64,000 nucleotides of DNA, from the NCBI GenBank assembly GCA_014706295.1, contig JACSVZ010000007.1:51660975-51724974 (forward strand). Reading direction: 5' to 3'. The position numbers and the translations under genes were made by a program. This document shows positions 1 to 12,592 of the stretch, in pieces. The stretch's first letter is position 1. Each line of letters starts with the position of its first letter. Origin of the DNA: Lycocorax pyrrhopterus obiensis. Lineage: Eukaryota > Chordata > Aves > Passeriformes > Paradisaeidae. Under the pieces are notes generated by a model. That model did no database searches. It saw only the letters and a list, made by a program, of their open reading frames with translations, and was not told where the DNA came from.

Positions 1-133
1 AAGGCCAGGCTGGATGGGGCCTGAGCAACCTGATCTTGTTAATGGCATCCCTGCCCATGGCAGGGGTTTTTGAATTAGGTAATCTTTAAAATCCCCTTCA
101 ACTCAAACAATTTCGTTAGTCTATGATTCTACT
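1..133 (+). mobile_element. CR1 LINE 3' end, cut by window edge
   Basis: The sequence follows the CR1 3' terminal region closely: AAGGCCAGGCTGGATGGGGC, then a match to the 'CCTGCCCATGGCAGGGG' segment, then 'CCCCTTCAACTCAAACAAT' and a final TCTATGATTCT tail. CR1 elements are the main LINEs of birds. They are usually 5'-truncated and end in short ATTCTATG-type repeats rather than poly(A). Only the last part is visible because the window begins inside the element. It is noncoding and non-autonomous. Confidence 0.9.
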
Positions 134-2500
134 AAGCAGTATGAGAAACCATGGTGATGGACACATTAAAAATACCTGAGACAGGGAGAGAGAAATAGGC
201 TGATAGAAAAGTAACAAGGTCACATGGCATCGATCCACAGGTGATGTGTTTTGGGTGACAGCTGGTGCCTGGAAGCATGCAATATATTGTAAGGCATTTT
301 TTTTCAGGAAAGTTGGTGTATTTCCAAACATTGGTGAAAAGCAGAAACACTGGGAGTGGGTCAACCTCCCACAGTTCACATCTGATCCATTGAGAGTAGG
401 ATTAAATGTGATTGCCATAAAAACTCATGTTGTCTATTACCATGCAAACTGATGGCAATATATATAAACAAAAGTAGCTGTGTGTCAGTCATTTAATCAG
501 GTGTCGCAACTTTATTAATTTAGTATGTACACAAGGACAGAAGTTTACCAAGGAAAGTGCAATTCCTGATAGGGTAGGTGTATCTCTGATATTTTTTTTT
601 CTTTTCTCAAGAGAAAATAACCCTGCTTTAGAGACTCACAATACCAGTGAAGCAGTTTAATAAAACAGCAAGCTCCGCAGGAAGAATGATCAGGCATCAG
701 GTAGTGATCAAACTAATGATCAGGCAATGGAGGTAAGTGGAGAACTATCAGTATACAGCTGACACAAGAGTTGCAAAGAGCTTACCCATCCACTTTCACC
801 CTATTTATTTAAAAAACTCTAACAGAGACATTGCAGGCCAGTGCTACCATATCAGTAAACTTAGGGGGTGACAGCCCATGTGAAAAGTGAAATAACCTAC
901 AATTTGCTCTGTTAGTATTTTGCCAGCCAAACAGAGAGCAGAGTGTGCAGACAGTTTCTAATTCCAATATCAGCAGGTTATGGCTACCAATCAGGCAGGA
1001 AAAGACAAGGGTTGAGAGTCTACCTGCATTTACCCAGACAGTTAGACTCCCAGGACAGGGGGACATGAACTAGTAACAGAAGTTATTTCCCTGGACGTTT
1101 TTCCTTCACTGTATTCTTACAGCGATTGTGATGTCTTGAATAGTCTGTTAATTATCAAGTTCACAAAAATTAGGGTTTCTCCTCATATACAGGGTACTGG
1201 TGTCAGACCTTTAATACAGTTTTACTATGAATTTTAAATTTTGACTGCCTATATTAGCAGATACCAACAATAACTAAGCTGCATGGGTGCATCCTACATA
1301 TCTACAATGCCAATATAACTCAGGAAAGGTTTCATGGTTACAGTCCATCAGTGCTATTGCTGGGATTCAGCACAGTCATTTGGATGTTAAATTGTCTTGA
1401 ATTTGCTTGTTGAATGTTGGTGCTCACAACAGAAAGAGATATCAATCTCTGGGTATTGCACCAAGAATGGACCACAGTTCTAGCTCTGTTGGTTCCCTGC
1501 TGTCTCAAAAGCATCAACATTTTAAAGTTCTGTAAAGAGACAGAAAAATTGAAGAAGCAACACAAGATTTTAATGGATCATTTTAAGCCTTTAATGAGAA
1601 TGAGGGTACATCTCGGACACAGGTCATAAAACTGGCTCAAGACTGACAACAATGTATAATGACTGTGCAAAGGAATCCCCATTATCAACCTAATAGTCAG
1701 GAAAAGATAGATTAGGATGGCACACTATTCACATGTGGCCTCTTGGGGATCATTGCTTAAATTAATTCTTAACACGCAATGCAGTAAAAAGATGATTTGT
1801 TGGGGCTTGAGGACAATTTCTTTCCTAGATATTTCAATGATTTTAGCATGGCTGATGACACACTTTCTCCTTAGGTTGTGTGCCCAGAAAAAAAAGACAG
1901 GAATACATTAAATGGCATAAAAGCACAGTTAAACAAACTAAGCATCTTAAACTGTATTCATCAGGATTCATATACTGCAGGGCGAAAATAGATGTTGCTT
2001 TAAAACTTTGATAGACACAAGGAGAAATGCTGAATACAGGTTTTCTCTATGAGGCTCACTGAACTTAAAAGAATCAGAGTCAGAAAATTCCTCCGTGATA
2101 TCATGGCTGGAGCAAGTCTTCATTAATCCCAATGGCGGTCAATAACCATGTGAAAATTCTTGGTGCATTTTGTCCCATTTGAAACATCAAAGTTTTATAT
2201 GGACACCTGTTGACATGGGCACCATAGAAGGGGATCAGCCTATGATGTTAAGCTACAGACTCCACTGGAAAAAAAATTATCTATGTATTTAAAAAAATAA
2301 ATTTTCCTGTCCAATCTGAGGTGGTATCTGCCAAAAGAGCACCAAAAGACAGCCCACCATATCTAAATGTCTGAGGACTTTTCGTGAAAGGTTAATGAAA
2401 ATATAAAGACATCAACTTTGTGCCACCTTTCATGAAGCAGGATGACATAGCAGGACAACAAATTGCTTCCCATGTATTCATGTGGATAAACAAAGAACAA
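134..2500. other. unique AT-rich noncoding DNA
   Basis: I see no gene, RNA or recognisable repeat here. Open frames are shorter than about 90 codons, occur on both strands, lack flanking splice signals and encode no family I know. Small local features are a run of T near 592 and short purine-rich stretches. This is most simply read as intergenic or intronic sequence. Confidence 0.6.
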
Positions 2501-2526
2501 AAATAATAATAATAATAATAATAATA
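2501..2526. repeat. (AAT)n microsatellite
   Basis: About eight uninterrupted AAT units followed by a short A run. It is a simple trinucleotide repeat, likely polymorphic in length. No element with a matching 3' tail is visible next to it. Confidence 0.95.
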
Positions 2527-3233
2527 AAAAAGTTGGTTTGCATTCATTCCATCATGAAAAGGCTAATAATTACCTGGTCCACAGTTGGAACAGAGAATTA
2601 AAATAATTAGCAGAAATCAGGCTTATGCAATCATGCTGCTTATTTACCATCTACTTCTCTTCCTCATAACAACTGGTGAGCCTACTCGCCAGTTTCTTTG
2701 ACCATATCACCCACTTTGAGACTTCAGTGACGAATTTTTTTCCCATTCTGACATACTTCTTGCATCCCAGTTCAGTTTAGAAGTCACCAAATTAATTAAA
2801 TTTCATAAGTGCTTCGGAAGTCAGCACCCAAACAGTGGAGAAAGGCCACATCAATTCTCCATGGAGAAAATTCCTCCTGTAGTTTGGCACTAGGTCAAAA
2901 ACAGATCAGTAGCAAACCAAAGAAGTGGGGTAGGGATCTTATGAGATCTAAAGATACTGCTGTAGGAGGTATTATAGGAGGCCCAAAAGGAATCTGCAGC
3001 TTTTGTAGTGAGTAAAGCAGATGACACAGCATATACATCTGTGAGAAACCAGAATGTATTTCTGGTTTTAAATACTACGAGTGGTCCTTTATGTACCTAT
3101 GTAAGGATGTGGAGACATCTCCAAAACTTTTGTTCCGTGTATACAGTAACATGAAAGCCATATGGCTTGTCGCTTGGCTGAACTGGGAAGCATTCTGCAG
3201 AGGGCCAGAATTTGGTGTGGGGTATGAGATGCT
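2527..3233. other. unique noncoding DNA
   Basis: No recognisable gene or repeat. The one small open frame (2809-3015, plus) has no known family, no clear start context and no splice signals. Confidence 0.55.
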
Positions 3234-3302
3234 CTGAGTCAAAGTCAACTAATGTCAATGGGGCCCCATCTGCTGCCTTCAGCAGACTTTGGATCAGGCT
3301 CA
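3234..3302 (+). repeat. ancient amniote dispersed-repeat relic
   Basis: The segment contains 'TAATGTCAATGGGG' and ends in 'GCAGACTTTGGATCAGGCT'. This resembles an old dispersed amniote repeat that I recall as having 'GAAGTCAATGGG' and 'CTTTGGATCAGGCCC' blocks. A second copy of the terminal block lies at 58405-58442 in the same orientation. The copy is degraded and its boundaries are approximate. The family name is not known to me with certainty. Confidence 0.45.
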
Positions 3303-5898
3303 TTTTATACTGATAAAGATCAAGCAGAAGGGGGCCTTGAATTCTCATTCTGATTTATGCTGAGTAATTGAATACAAATATAAAGACAATATAAATAACT
3401 TCAGAAAGGTCACTTGTCTAGTCAGCCTACGAAATAAATTTAGAAGTCTTAGGTAAATGCTTAAACTACCATTCTGAAGGCATCAGACAACTGTTTTATC
3501 ATTACGGGTTTTTTTAAGAATTACAGGCATCATTCAAAATCTACATTTTTTTGCATTCCTAATGTAATAAACAATCGATAGGGCTTTTCAGCTCTTTTCT
3601 TATGGCCTCATCCTTCTATTGATCTCAGCTCAAAGTCCTCACTTCAGTGAAGTCGCACATATATAAGGACAGACAGACTCAGCCTTAATGAGTTTCTGTA
3701 TCAGCTTTGTCTATGATATATGCAAGTTTATATAGAGATCTGGAAATAGCATCTGACAGCTGTGTGCTGCTGCACAAGAGTGGATGGAGACAACACTCAA
3801 ACTACCAGTGTGACCCACTAAATACCCTTTGGCAGTAACATACGAACCCATCTGTTAAGTAGTCCAAGAAATGGGGTGCCAACGTCTGGATTTCATTTTC
3901 AGAGAGAAGAAAGAGGAATATAAATACATGTCCATTTCCTTTCTAGTTTGACTCAGCTGTTTGCCTTCCAAGAGTCACAAGATTTTCTCCTGCACAGTTC
4001 ATTCAGTGCATACTTGCATATCTTTGAAGATGACCTGTTCCCCAGATATTACATCCAAATTCTACATATTTACCAAGGAAAATTAAGTCAATTTCGTACT
4101 TCCTGACCTGAACAACTTTGGGGGATACCATTCTTAGGGTCCTGAATGGTTTTGATACCACAGGTTATGTGTGAAGACATTCAAAGACAGGAATATCTGT
4201 ACTTGCACCAAGTATGTCATGGCACCGAAGCCATGACATTAGCTGTAAAAGCAACAAAACTTTCTTCCAGGATATGTTACGGAGTAGAGCCAGACACATG
4301 GTAACAGCCTAGGGTCCTGCTGAGGTAACTTAGCTCACTGAAAAAGTTGTACTGAGATTGCAGAATATCTAGTCTAGGTATTGATTAGGTCACTTATATT
4401 GATAATACACCATAGAGAAGCTGTAGTCAAGTCACCAAATTCGCAGTTGAAAGCAACACTGGAAGATAGCAGTGATCTTAAACCAGAATAACTCAAATTT
4501 TCCAGTTTCCATTCCAGTGTTCCAACTACTAGGCAGTCACTCACATCCTTGAGTTTACAATATAAGATTCTCTATGCTGCTTACTAGAGTGAATTCCAAG
4601 CATCTATTCCCTGTTACCAGGAGAACTATAGTTTACTGATCCATTCCCTCAACAGGAAAATATGTTTGAAGTGCATGTCCCCAGTCTTCCCCACAAATTT
4701 AATTTTCATCATATGACATTCCCATTAAGGAAATGGCACTTTCAAGGTTAAAGATAAGAACATGATTGTTTACAAGGTTTTCTTTTGACTTTGTAGCTAA
4801 TACATACCTACAAAGTCTAAAAGTCAGGCAATCATTCCTTCTATTTCACCTACATGGAGGCTATGTTCCTGCATGTTTAACTGCATCTGTTCCCTGACTG
4901 ATACAATACATTAAACTATTAATTAATACAAAAACTTCAGTCATTTTATACTTTTGAAAAATAAAAAAGGAAGGTATGTAGGTTTCCCACTCCATCAAAG
5001 TAATTTCACTTTAAACTATGTTCTTGGGCACCTGGCAATTGCCTGGGAGGAATTGTGTAGGTCTGTCTTTCAAGACAGGAATCCGTTGTTCAGGTTTTGG
5101 GATTCACATTGTGCGCTGTAGAAAGGAGCATTGTTTTGCTTAATTGTATTTTCTATGCTATGCACAGGAAGGTCACAGAATATCCAAGACCAGTTGGAAA
5201 GGGAAGAGGGAGGGAGAGGTGAGAGAAATGGCCACAGGAACCCGGTGTCTTATTTGGACTGTGCTTTAAGAAAAAATATTTTTCTCTAAGGAAAAGGTGA
5301 AAGTATCAAGGGCTCCAAAGAAAGAAGAAACAGTGTCGGGGCCATATGAATGCAGTAGGGAGGACAGAGCTGGTGTTTGGGGCTGGTCAGGAAATGGGAG
5401 GAATCCAAGATTCCTTCCCAAGGAAGGGAAGGAATTCTCCCAGGATGAGTCAGGACCCAGCCTTTATAGGTGCTTTATATTCTGTAGTCAAAATGGATAG
5501 GGAGACACAGAAAGAAGTCTACAGTTTAAAGAGGTCTTCAGTTCACTTGACTCACTGGCATATTTTAAGGAAAAGAAAAGGTTGCAGAATCATTTTATAC
5601 CAATGCATTCCCTTTTAATTTTCTGTGATGGATGTAAAAACAACATTATGCCAGCTGTGAAGACAGCAACTGCCACAATACATTGGGCTGCTGTGTTTCA
5701 TCCTATCTACAAACCCAAATAACCCAACTGCACAAGTCTTTTTAAGACACTATTTCGTATTTGTGGAAAAGAAGGTAGAAAAAAATTACCCAGCTGCCTC
5801 AGGGAATACAGCCCCTTCGGCTTTGTCTTATAGAAATTACGTTGTTAACATAACTGATAATTCATACATGATACCACTTAGCAAAAGTGAACATTTAC
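3303..5898. other. unique noncoding DNA
   Basis: No gene recognised. The segment includes a perfect 10-bp inverted repeat at 4214-4239, described separately. A purine-rich stretch near 5160-5345 carries two overlapping small plus-strand open frames (5297-5618) with no recognisable domain. Confidence 0.55.
4214..4239. repeat. perfect hairpin, 10-bp stem and 6-nt loop
   Basis: ATGTCATGGC (4214-4223) is followed by loop ACCGAA and then the exact reverse complement GCCATGACAT (4230-4239). Pairing does not extend outwards. One such structure in 64 kb is near what chance gives, so no function is assigned. Confidence 0.8.
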
Positions 5899-5992
5899 CT
5901 CCTTAACAGGCCGTGATACAGGCTGTGTTGGGTCACATTCAGCATCCCCATAAGTACATTTACGCATGACAAGCTTGATCATATCCCTGTAT
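5899..5992 (-). other. weak candidate internal coding exon
   Basis: Read on the minus strand, a pyrimidine-rich tract leads to 'CTTGGGAG', then about 94 nt open in one frame, then 'AAGGAG|GTAAATG', which fits a 5' splice donor. An alternative acceptor six bases further in (ATACAG|GG) would shorten it to 88 nt. The predicted peptide is hydrophilic, with two Cys spaced seven residues apart (C-x6-C) in a KCTYGDAECDP context. I do not recognise the family. The open frame continues through the pyrimidine tract as a hydrophobic stretch, which is what a T-rich intron tract would encode. There is no partner exon visible in the window, so chance is a serious alternative. Confidence 0.22.
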
Positions 5993-6490
5993 CTCCCAAG
6001 TAGGAAAATAAAGAAAAAGTAAGTGACAGAGAGCACTGCAAGAAAAGTTGCAGCCAAACTAGGACAAAAGCACAAGTAATTGCTCCCCTTTCTCTCTTTA
6101 CAGTGAGCTTTTTTTTGATCATTCCTGCTTTGTTAGAGCAGTATTAAAGGTTTAATTCCATAACCCTGGCTCACACAAGCAGACCTTTTGCAAGCAGAAA
6201 TACCCCATGAGTTTAGTGAAATTAGTGCTGCTATATAATGGGATTTTTAAAAAGGACCCAGGTGGAAGCCACTGGTGGTAGAAATTGGTACCGCTGAAGG
6301 TAAGTTTTTGTACCATTTTCCTTGTTACTGAAAGCCACCCAAGAAATTAAGGTATGATTAATTGTAACCCATGGCAGTGTTGTAGGTTACAAGCTCTGCA
6401 TTATGTCCTCTTCACTTTAAACTCGATAGATTAAAAGCACTACACCTTGATCCTTATTTACAGTGGAAAAATGCCATTTTCCATAACATG

Positions 6491-6530
6491 CAACCAAAAG
6501 CTTCTGCTTTCAACCAAAAACTTCTGCTTT
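6491..6530. repeat. 20-bp tandem duplication, two copies
   Basis: CAACCAAAAGCTTCTGCTTT (6491-6510) is immediately followed by the same 20-mer with one G-to-A change (6511-6530). This is a recent local duplication with no sign of function. Confidence 0.95.
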
Positions 6531-7649
6531 GCTCTTTGGGGCCATACTTCAGCACGGCTGGGACAGAGAACTTCAGGAACACTTGCACCAAGTGTACATT
6601 TCAGTAACACCACCCTGCTTCTGTAAATGAAGGATCCTCATTTTCTCCTGCTAGATGTGCAGGCATGCCTCACTAACAATTACTGAGGGTCACAGGCAAA
6701 CAATTTCTACACCTACTGTACATAATAATTGTCATGAGAAATTATCTTCACAGTCTTCTAAGCTTCCGTTTGCAAACAATGATCTATATGATAATAATAT
6801 CTCTATAGCTTACAATGCATACACATCAGCCTGGTGTATACACAGCACAAGTTTCCATAGAGAAATCCACATCGATCATCAAAACTTTATTCCATGCTTC
6901 ATAGCTGGGAATAAAATGCTTGGCATGTTTTTATCAACAAAATACTCATTTCCAGTGGTGCCTCTGGCTGCGCATTATTCTTGACTAAATGGACATGCTA
7001 CAAACCTCCTACATTCCAACATATGGCTTTCTTGCATGCTTCAGAAAGAGAAATTAAGCAGCCATAAGCATTAATAGTCTCTATTGTGCTAAATGAAGAA
7101 GATTTTGTAGTATTATATCTCATAATATGGTTGTTTCAAGAGATGCCTCTTTAAAAAACAGAATATATTTACATCCAAAATTAAGTATTATTTTCTCCCC
7201 ATATCTCATAATCCTTTAATATGGCAGACATGCACCTGATCATGCTGTTTCCCATACAGCAAAGCATGTGTGTGTGCTGTTAAGTGGTAATACATTTCAC
7301 ATATGTGATACCTGCTCTGCCAAGTTGCCTCTCTTTCTCTATGCATGCTGCAAGAACATTTTTAATGAGATATTTGCCATCAACAACATTTTCATACATG
7401 CATGCTATTCATAAGAGGAAAATAAATCATTTTACTTTGGATTAAGCTCAGTTTTAACTAACAAACCGCATTATTAAACCACCTCCCTTCCTGAGGCAGA
7501 GGCACATGTCTGTGTACATACACATAGGTACACACACCCTCAGAGAGCAGAGCACTGCCTTCTCTGAGTATCGTGTGTCCCCTGTAGCCCTTTAATGCTT
7601 AAGGCTAAAATGCTAAAACACTAAAAACAGGTGTACCTTGACCCTCTGA

Positions 7650-7697
7650 AGATCTGATAAGATCTGACTGGATCAAAGGCCAAGGTCACTTGAGTCA
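7650..7697 (+). promoter_or_regulatory. putative cis-regulatory motif cluster
   Basis: Within 48 bp the sequence has two copies of AGATCTGA (7650-7657, 7660-7667) with a GATA-type TGATAAG across their junction, then ATCAAAGG (TCF/LEF-like, 7672-7679), CAAGGTCA (ERR/SF-1-like extended half-site, 7681-7688) and TGAGTCA (AP-1 consensus, 7691-7697). The motifs are seen directly. Any enhancer role is inference, because single motifs of this length occur often by chance. Confidence 0.3.
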
Positions 7698-8379
7698 TGA
7701 GATTGGCTGAGTGATATTATTTTTGTCATGGTTCCAAACTGTTGAGAGGTAGGACTCTGATTCTGGCACATGAGAATCAGATGATATGATAGTCTAGTTA
7801 TTAAATATGACAGATAGAAAAAGCTGTATGTTGCACAGCTACTCTGTGATTAGTAGCCTATATTTTACAATGTCACTGCTCTGAATGCTATAATACTTCC
7901 CAGACTCTTTCAAGAACTAAGGCTTTTGAATTTAAAAAGAAACAATAAAAGAAGATAGAGATGAAATCTGGTAACAGCTCTGTAAGATTTCACAGCTTAT
8001 TTTCCCAAACAGCATTCCATTTCAATAATTCAACTGCAAAACTTGTTCTCTACCCCTGTTTTTTCCTTAGGACCATCTTTAAATCTTCTATTTTATTTTA
8101 TTTTAATCAGACAGATGAATAAACTTCTATGGAACATTAGAGGAATGCAAAACAAGAAAAGTTAGCTCTATCTTCTCATTTTCATGTTATATTTGCAAAT
8201 AGATGCAGCATTTTAAATCCAGCTCTATTCCCCTACAGGTAACCTATCTTAAGAATTAGGGAGGAACCCGAGCAATAATAAAAATGCCCGTCTCACCCAT
8301 GTATCTCAAACACTATCTTTTTAAGGTAATCAAAAGTAGAGTAGTTTGATGTTTAGCATGGCATATCTATAACTTCCTA

Positions 8380-8486
8380 TCAGTTCATTCATCTGTAAAC
8401 TAGATATACTTTTCTCTCTCCCTGATGCCTCGCAAATGTTTTTAAAGGGCTTTGAGATCCACTGATGAAAGACATTTTAATAGCAT
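8380..8486 (+). repeat. ancient MIR-like amniote SINE, 3' part
   Basis: The segment has 'TTCATCTGTAAAC' and, about 60 bp later, 'GGGCTTTGAGATCCACTGATGAAAGAC'-like sequence. These match in order the core and tail of old tRNA-derived amniote SINEs, whose tails share the LINE end 'AAGCGCTTTGAGATCC..GATGAAAGGCGCTAT'. It is heavily diverged, so it predates birds. Confidence 0.55.
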
Positions 8487-11400
8487 GCAGTATCACTGAC
8501 ATGGGTGTCTTGAGTGCCTACTTGCATTTTGAAAATGCAGCCCTTTGTCTTTGGAAGGCGGCCTAAAACCCCAATTAAATCGGAAGATTTTTGTGGGCTG
8601 AGGGATTGTGCAGTATTAGATAAGTTAGCAACAAACCCATCAAGTAGTCCAGGAGGAAAAAAATAAAATGCAATCAGGTAATCTTACAATCAGCAGATAA
8701 AAGCTAAATAGAAACATATTACATAGCCTGTAACTATAATAGGCTAACACTGCATTATTTCCAAGACATAACTACTGCACGCAATCAGGAAGAGAGCGAA
8801 GAACCATGAAACGCTCAGTGAAAATGGGATGAAAAGGGAGAACTTGCATTCAAAACTTGGGATTTTCTGTTGTTTCTTCTCAAAAAATGGATGATTGCTT
8901 GATATAGATAATAAAAATGATGATATTAAGGCATGTCTGAACAGGCAACAGTTGCTACTGTGTTTAAGACCGGAGCTGGAAGGAACGACTGTCTCTGTTT
9001 TGAGTAGAAGTGGGCCCCCGGTCTCTAAGAATGTGTGCATGATGTATAATAGATACCTGTCTGATATAATTAATTATATTTTTCCTAAATTTAACATTGC
9101 CTGAAGGGTAAAATCATTTTGCTTGGTGAAATCCCTCATGCCACACAAAGTCTGTGCACAAGTCAGACTTAATTGCTGTGATAAAACCACAAGAAAGACC
9201 AGGTTTGCATTAAATCTATAACCACATCTAGTGAAGAATAGCTTTAATCACCTTTGAAATGGTGACCACAAGATAATTAAAGGGAAAGTGTTCTCATTAG
9301 TAATTATCCAGGAATATCAAATCTCAGTTTATCTTGAAGTCCAATTTAAAATGACTTGGCATGGTTTTAATTTTTTCCTCTATTTCTGAGGTTATGAATC
9401 TCCTAGAATTTCTTCTACTGGGGGGGGGAAAAAATCAAGTTTGCTCTGTGGAATTCCACAATCCACTGTCATGCTTCCTTTCCTGTGTCTGTGCTAGTCA
9501 GAGTACCAGGTAATGGCAGTGACTTCTCATTGATACCTTTGCCATTTTCACATTCAGGACAAACTGAAAACTGAAGTTTTTCATTCTTACTAAAGACAGC
9601 ATTACTTGTGTTGCTAGGAGATGATGTATCTCCTTGCTTCCATCACTAAAGCCTCTTTGGTGTAGTTTCTCTGCTCCTGGTAACAAATACTTGATCTCTT
9701 GCACATGTGCTTCCAGTGGAAAAGGGAAGCAGAGTCTCACTTGAATCTGAGCAATAGCTTGTTTTAATTTGCACATGTAAATCAGCCTTGAATCTGAGTT
9801 TTTCAAACAGCCCACAAGACCACCACAATTCTCCAGAATCAAAGCTCTGGCTCCAAGCTTTGACAGGAGTCACCTGTGTTATGAAATGACCCTAATCAAA
9901 GAACAGAACAGAGAGCAAATTCTCCTGCTTCTCACATTGTTTCCTCCGTCTGACCTGTTTAACAAATCTAACACACCACATCTCATTAGGCTCAGCCTTT
10001 ACTTCCCTGTAAAGAAAATTAATTTAGAAGACTATGTTTAAGGACATCAGATAGTGCTAACAGCACAACATGGTATGTGTAGTACGGTAAACGATTCTTT
10101 TACAGGAACTTATTTCCCTCTGCATACTTTCTCTGTTTTCCTCCTCCTTTCCTCTTTACACACCTTAGCAAATATGCCAGGCGGGGGGATTCTGGTCTGA
10201 ACTGCTGCCTATGAAATTTCAGACAGCTTGATTTTTTTGGCTTGGCAAAGTTTGGTAAGGGTGGCTTTCAATATTAGGCTTATAATGAAAGGATTGTTGT
10301 AACCTTATCTATGTTATGTGGAAGAGATCGACATCACTCAAACATAAAAAAAAAAAAAAAAGAAAGCAGAAGGCTTCTTTTCTTTCTTTAAATGTAATTT
10401 AGTTTTCCTTTCCCCCTTTCCCAAGTTTCATTGTGGGTTCACTGAGCTACTCTCCCCTTCAGGCAGAAATGGAAACCAGAGGAGTTGCATTCCTTCAGTC
10501 TGTTTCTGACAGCGAGTGTGGCTGCATCAAACTTAGCAGCTAAAGCCTTGCCCTGCACTCTGTAGTGCAGCTGTGCAGAACTTGGCTGTTTCAGATCACA
10601 GTGCTTTTAAAAAGACTTTCACAAAGATTTCACTTGGCTTGCTGCTGCTGAATTGCACTTTGAGACAGGCAAACACCACAAAAATAAGGGAAAAAAAAAG
10701 GTATCAAAACACTCAGTGAAAAACCATGCATTTCATCTGGTCCTGTGTTGAAATTACATGGTGCTATGAAGTTTGCATGATACAGAGGAATAAAAGAATT
10801 TTTTGAACCTTGGTCCAGGTTTGCTTTGAAATTTTCACAAACCATAGCAAAACTTTCAACTGATGTAAAGTGAGATTCAAGTTTCTAATGAAACCAGGCC
10901 ATTTTGCATGGATTCAGGTTTCATAATGCAGGTCTCTTACAGCTATACTCTCAAAGGAACATATTCCTATCTCAAGATGGGATTTACATACTGTATGTAA
11001 CTCCCCACATGTCCCGGCAAGATTATTACTTTCTTATATAGCCGTAAATCCTAGAGCTTTATGTTATGTCAAGGGAATGGATAATCCGCTCACTAAGGGC
11101 CAAATCCTACCCCTTGAACAGGCATGTCAAGGCCCAAGAGGTAAAAGAAACCCTATTCTTTGAGGGACAGATTAGCAAGGCACGCCCTCCACAGCAGCAC
11201 AGAAGATGCTCAGTTCACACTGGTGCCAGGGTCCCTGAGTAAGAACGCAGTCAGCCCCAATAGCCACACACAGACCAGCACAGCAACCAGAAGCCCTGCA
11301 CTGAACAGATCAGGCACTAGTTAGGTCATGTCAATCAGGTCCTGACACACATTATTCTTTTCCCTAGAAGCACCCCCGCAACTTAAATTCAGAGAATATT

Positions 11401-12529
11401 GGCCAATTAACATGGGTAACGTCAAATTGTAGAGAGGATAAACAGAAAGCATCAGGTTCTGGACTCAAGTGCTACTCTCTTGCACTAAGGGGAGATGGGG
11501 TTTTTGAGTGAAAGCAGAATAAAAATTTACAGCTGTGCATTATATTTTATTTTAAGGAAAGCAGAGTGTTTTTTCAGAACCTGAGTATTCTTCATTGCAA
11601 CTTTTCTAACAGCAACTGACAGTCTGAAGAACCCAATTCTCTCTGTATATATGCAGTTCTCTGTACACATACCACCAGCACTCCCTAGCATCTGCCTGTT
11701 TTATTTCCATAATGTAGGATTCCTCCTGCCCTGCCCACTCTTGGGTGGCCTGAAGCACATGTATGTGCATGGCGTGACGTATTGATGCACCAACAAAAAG
11801 AGAGACTAGAGAATTTCTGCATTTCCTAAGGAGTATCACTCTGGGGAGTGCAATCAGCCAGGAAAAATTCCCTGTTCCAAAGGCCAAGAACAAACAAAAC
11901 TGTGCCTTCTCAGCAGCAGCCATCACATAATGATAGCTTTTTTGTGCCCTGCCTAAGCACTGCCCACATCAGGCGAGCACCAGAGAGCAGGACATCGTCT
12001 TGCTAAGAGCAAGTGTCTAACACTGGACCCAGCTTCCTTCCTTTCCCCTTCTCCCTGCCAAGCCAGGGCCCTCCCAACACACCCCTTTATGCGGTGCAGG
12101 AGTGGTGTGTATAGGAAGCAATTAACTTCCCACAGCTGGTCTAATTCCTACAGGACGGAGAGACAACTGTAGTCCCTTTTCTAGCCAGCTTAAGGATTAA
12201 CTCCTTTTTCCCCAGTGTCTCAAGGGGGTATGCACACTCTCAGGAGTTAGACGACAGCTCTGAACACATTTGACAGCTGACTTTCAGCAGCAGTTCCACA
12301 TCTGAAGGGCTAACTGTCTTTAAACAAAACATATTATCAGTAACAGATTAAAAACAAAGTTCTGTGTTTAGACTCATTATTGTAGATCTGCTTCAAGCAA
12401 ATGTAATCATGTCCTGTAGAGATTAACCAAAAGCACAGGAAAGGAAGTCCACATTGTAAAATCTTATTTCTTTCATGCAAGTGATTAATATGTAATTGGA
12501 TGAAAATATTGCAAATAGTAATAATAATA
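8487..12529. other. unique noncoding DNA
   Basis: No gene recognised. Simple tracts are present: nine G at 9420-9428 and 16 A at 10346-10361. Around 11096-11160 'AGGGCCAAATCCTACCCCTT' weakly resembles an ancient dispersed repeat end. Overlapping minus-strand open frames at 9498-9873 and 11606-11926 have no recognisable domain and no splice context. Confidence 0.55.
10346..10361. repeat. poly(A) run, 16 nt
   Basis: Sixteen consecutive A. The upstream sequence shows no gene-like or retrotransposon-like body, so it is not evidence of a processed pseudogene. Confidence 0.9.
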
Positions 12530-12592
12530 CATGGCACTTATACAGCACCTGCCATCTGAGGATCTCAGCACTTCTCAAACAGCTACAAAATC
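12530..12592 (-). repeat. ancient MIR/L3-like tail, minus strand
   Basis: The plus strand reads 'GGCACTTATACAGCACCTGCC' then 'ATCTGAGGATCTCAGCACTTCTCAAA'. Its reverse complement matches the shared tail of ancient amniote SINEs and L3-type LINEs ('AAGCGCTTTGAGATCCTCAGATGAAAGGCGCTATATAAGTGCC' type). An (AAT)-rich stretch lies at the tail end, as expected of such elements. The copy is short and diverged. Confidence 0.55.

Larger units (their letters stand above)
5993..8379. other. unique noncoding DNA with possible regulatory sites
   Basis: No gene recognised. The segment holds a 20-bp tandem duplication (6491-6530) and a dense group of transcription-factor-like motifs (7650-7697), both listed separately. 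A strong donor-like AAG|GTAAGT occurs at 6297-6305 on the plus strand, but the sequence upstream lacks a convincing acceptor. A 109-codon plus-strand open frame at 6655-6984 shows no known domain. Confidence 0.55.

Noticed and set aside
6241..6305. Plus-strand AAG|GTAAGT donor with an open frame upstream
   Set aside because: The upstream AG lacks a pyrimidine tract, and the site is 0.3 kb from the opposite-strand candidate exon. The donor alone is not enough.
10346..10361. Poly(A) run as the tail of a processed pseudogene
   Set aside because: The upstream sequence shows no coding remnant or flanking duplication. The runs at 16638, 22433 and 25305 were rejected for the same reason.
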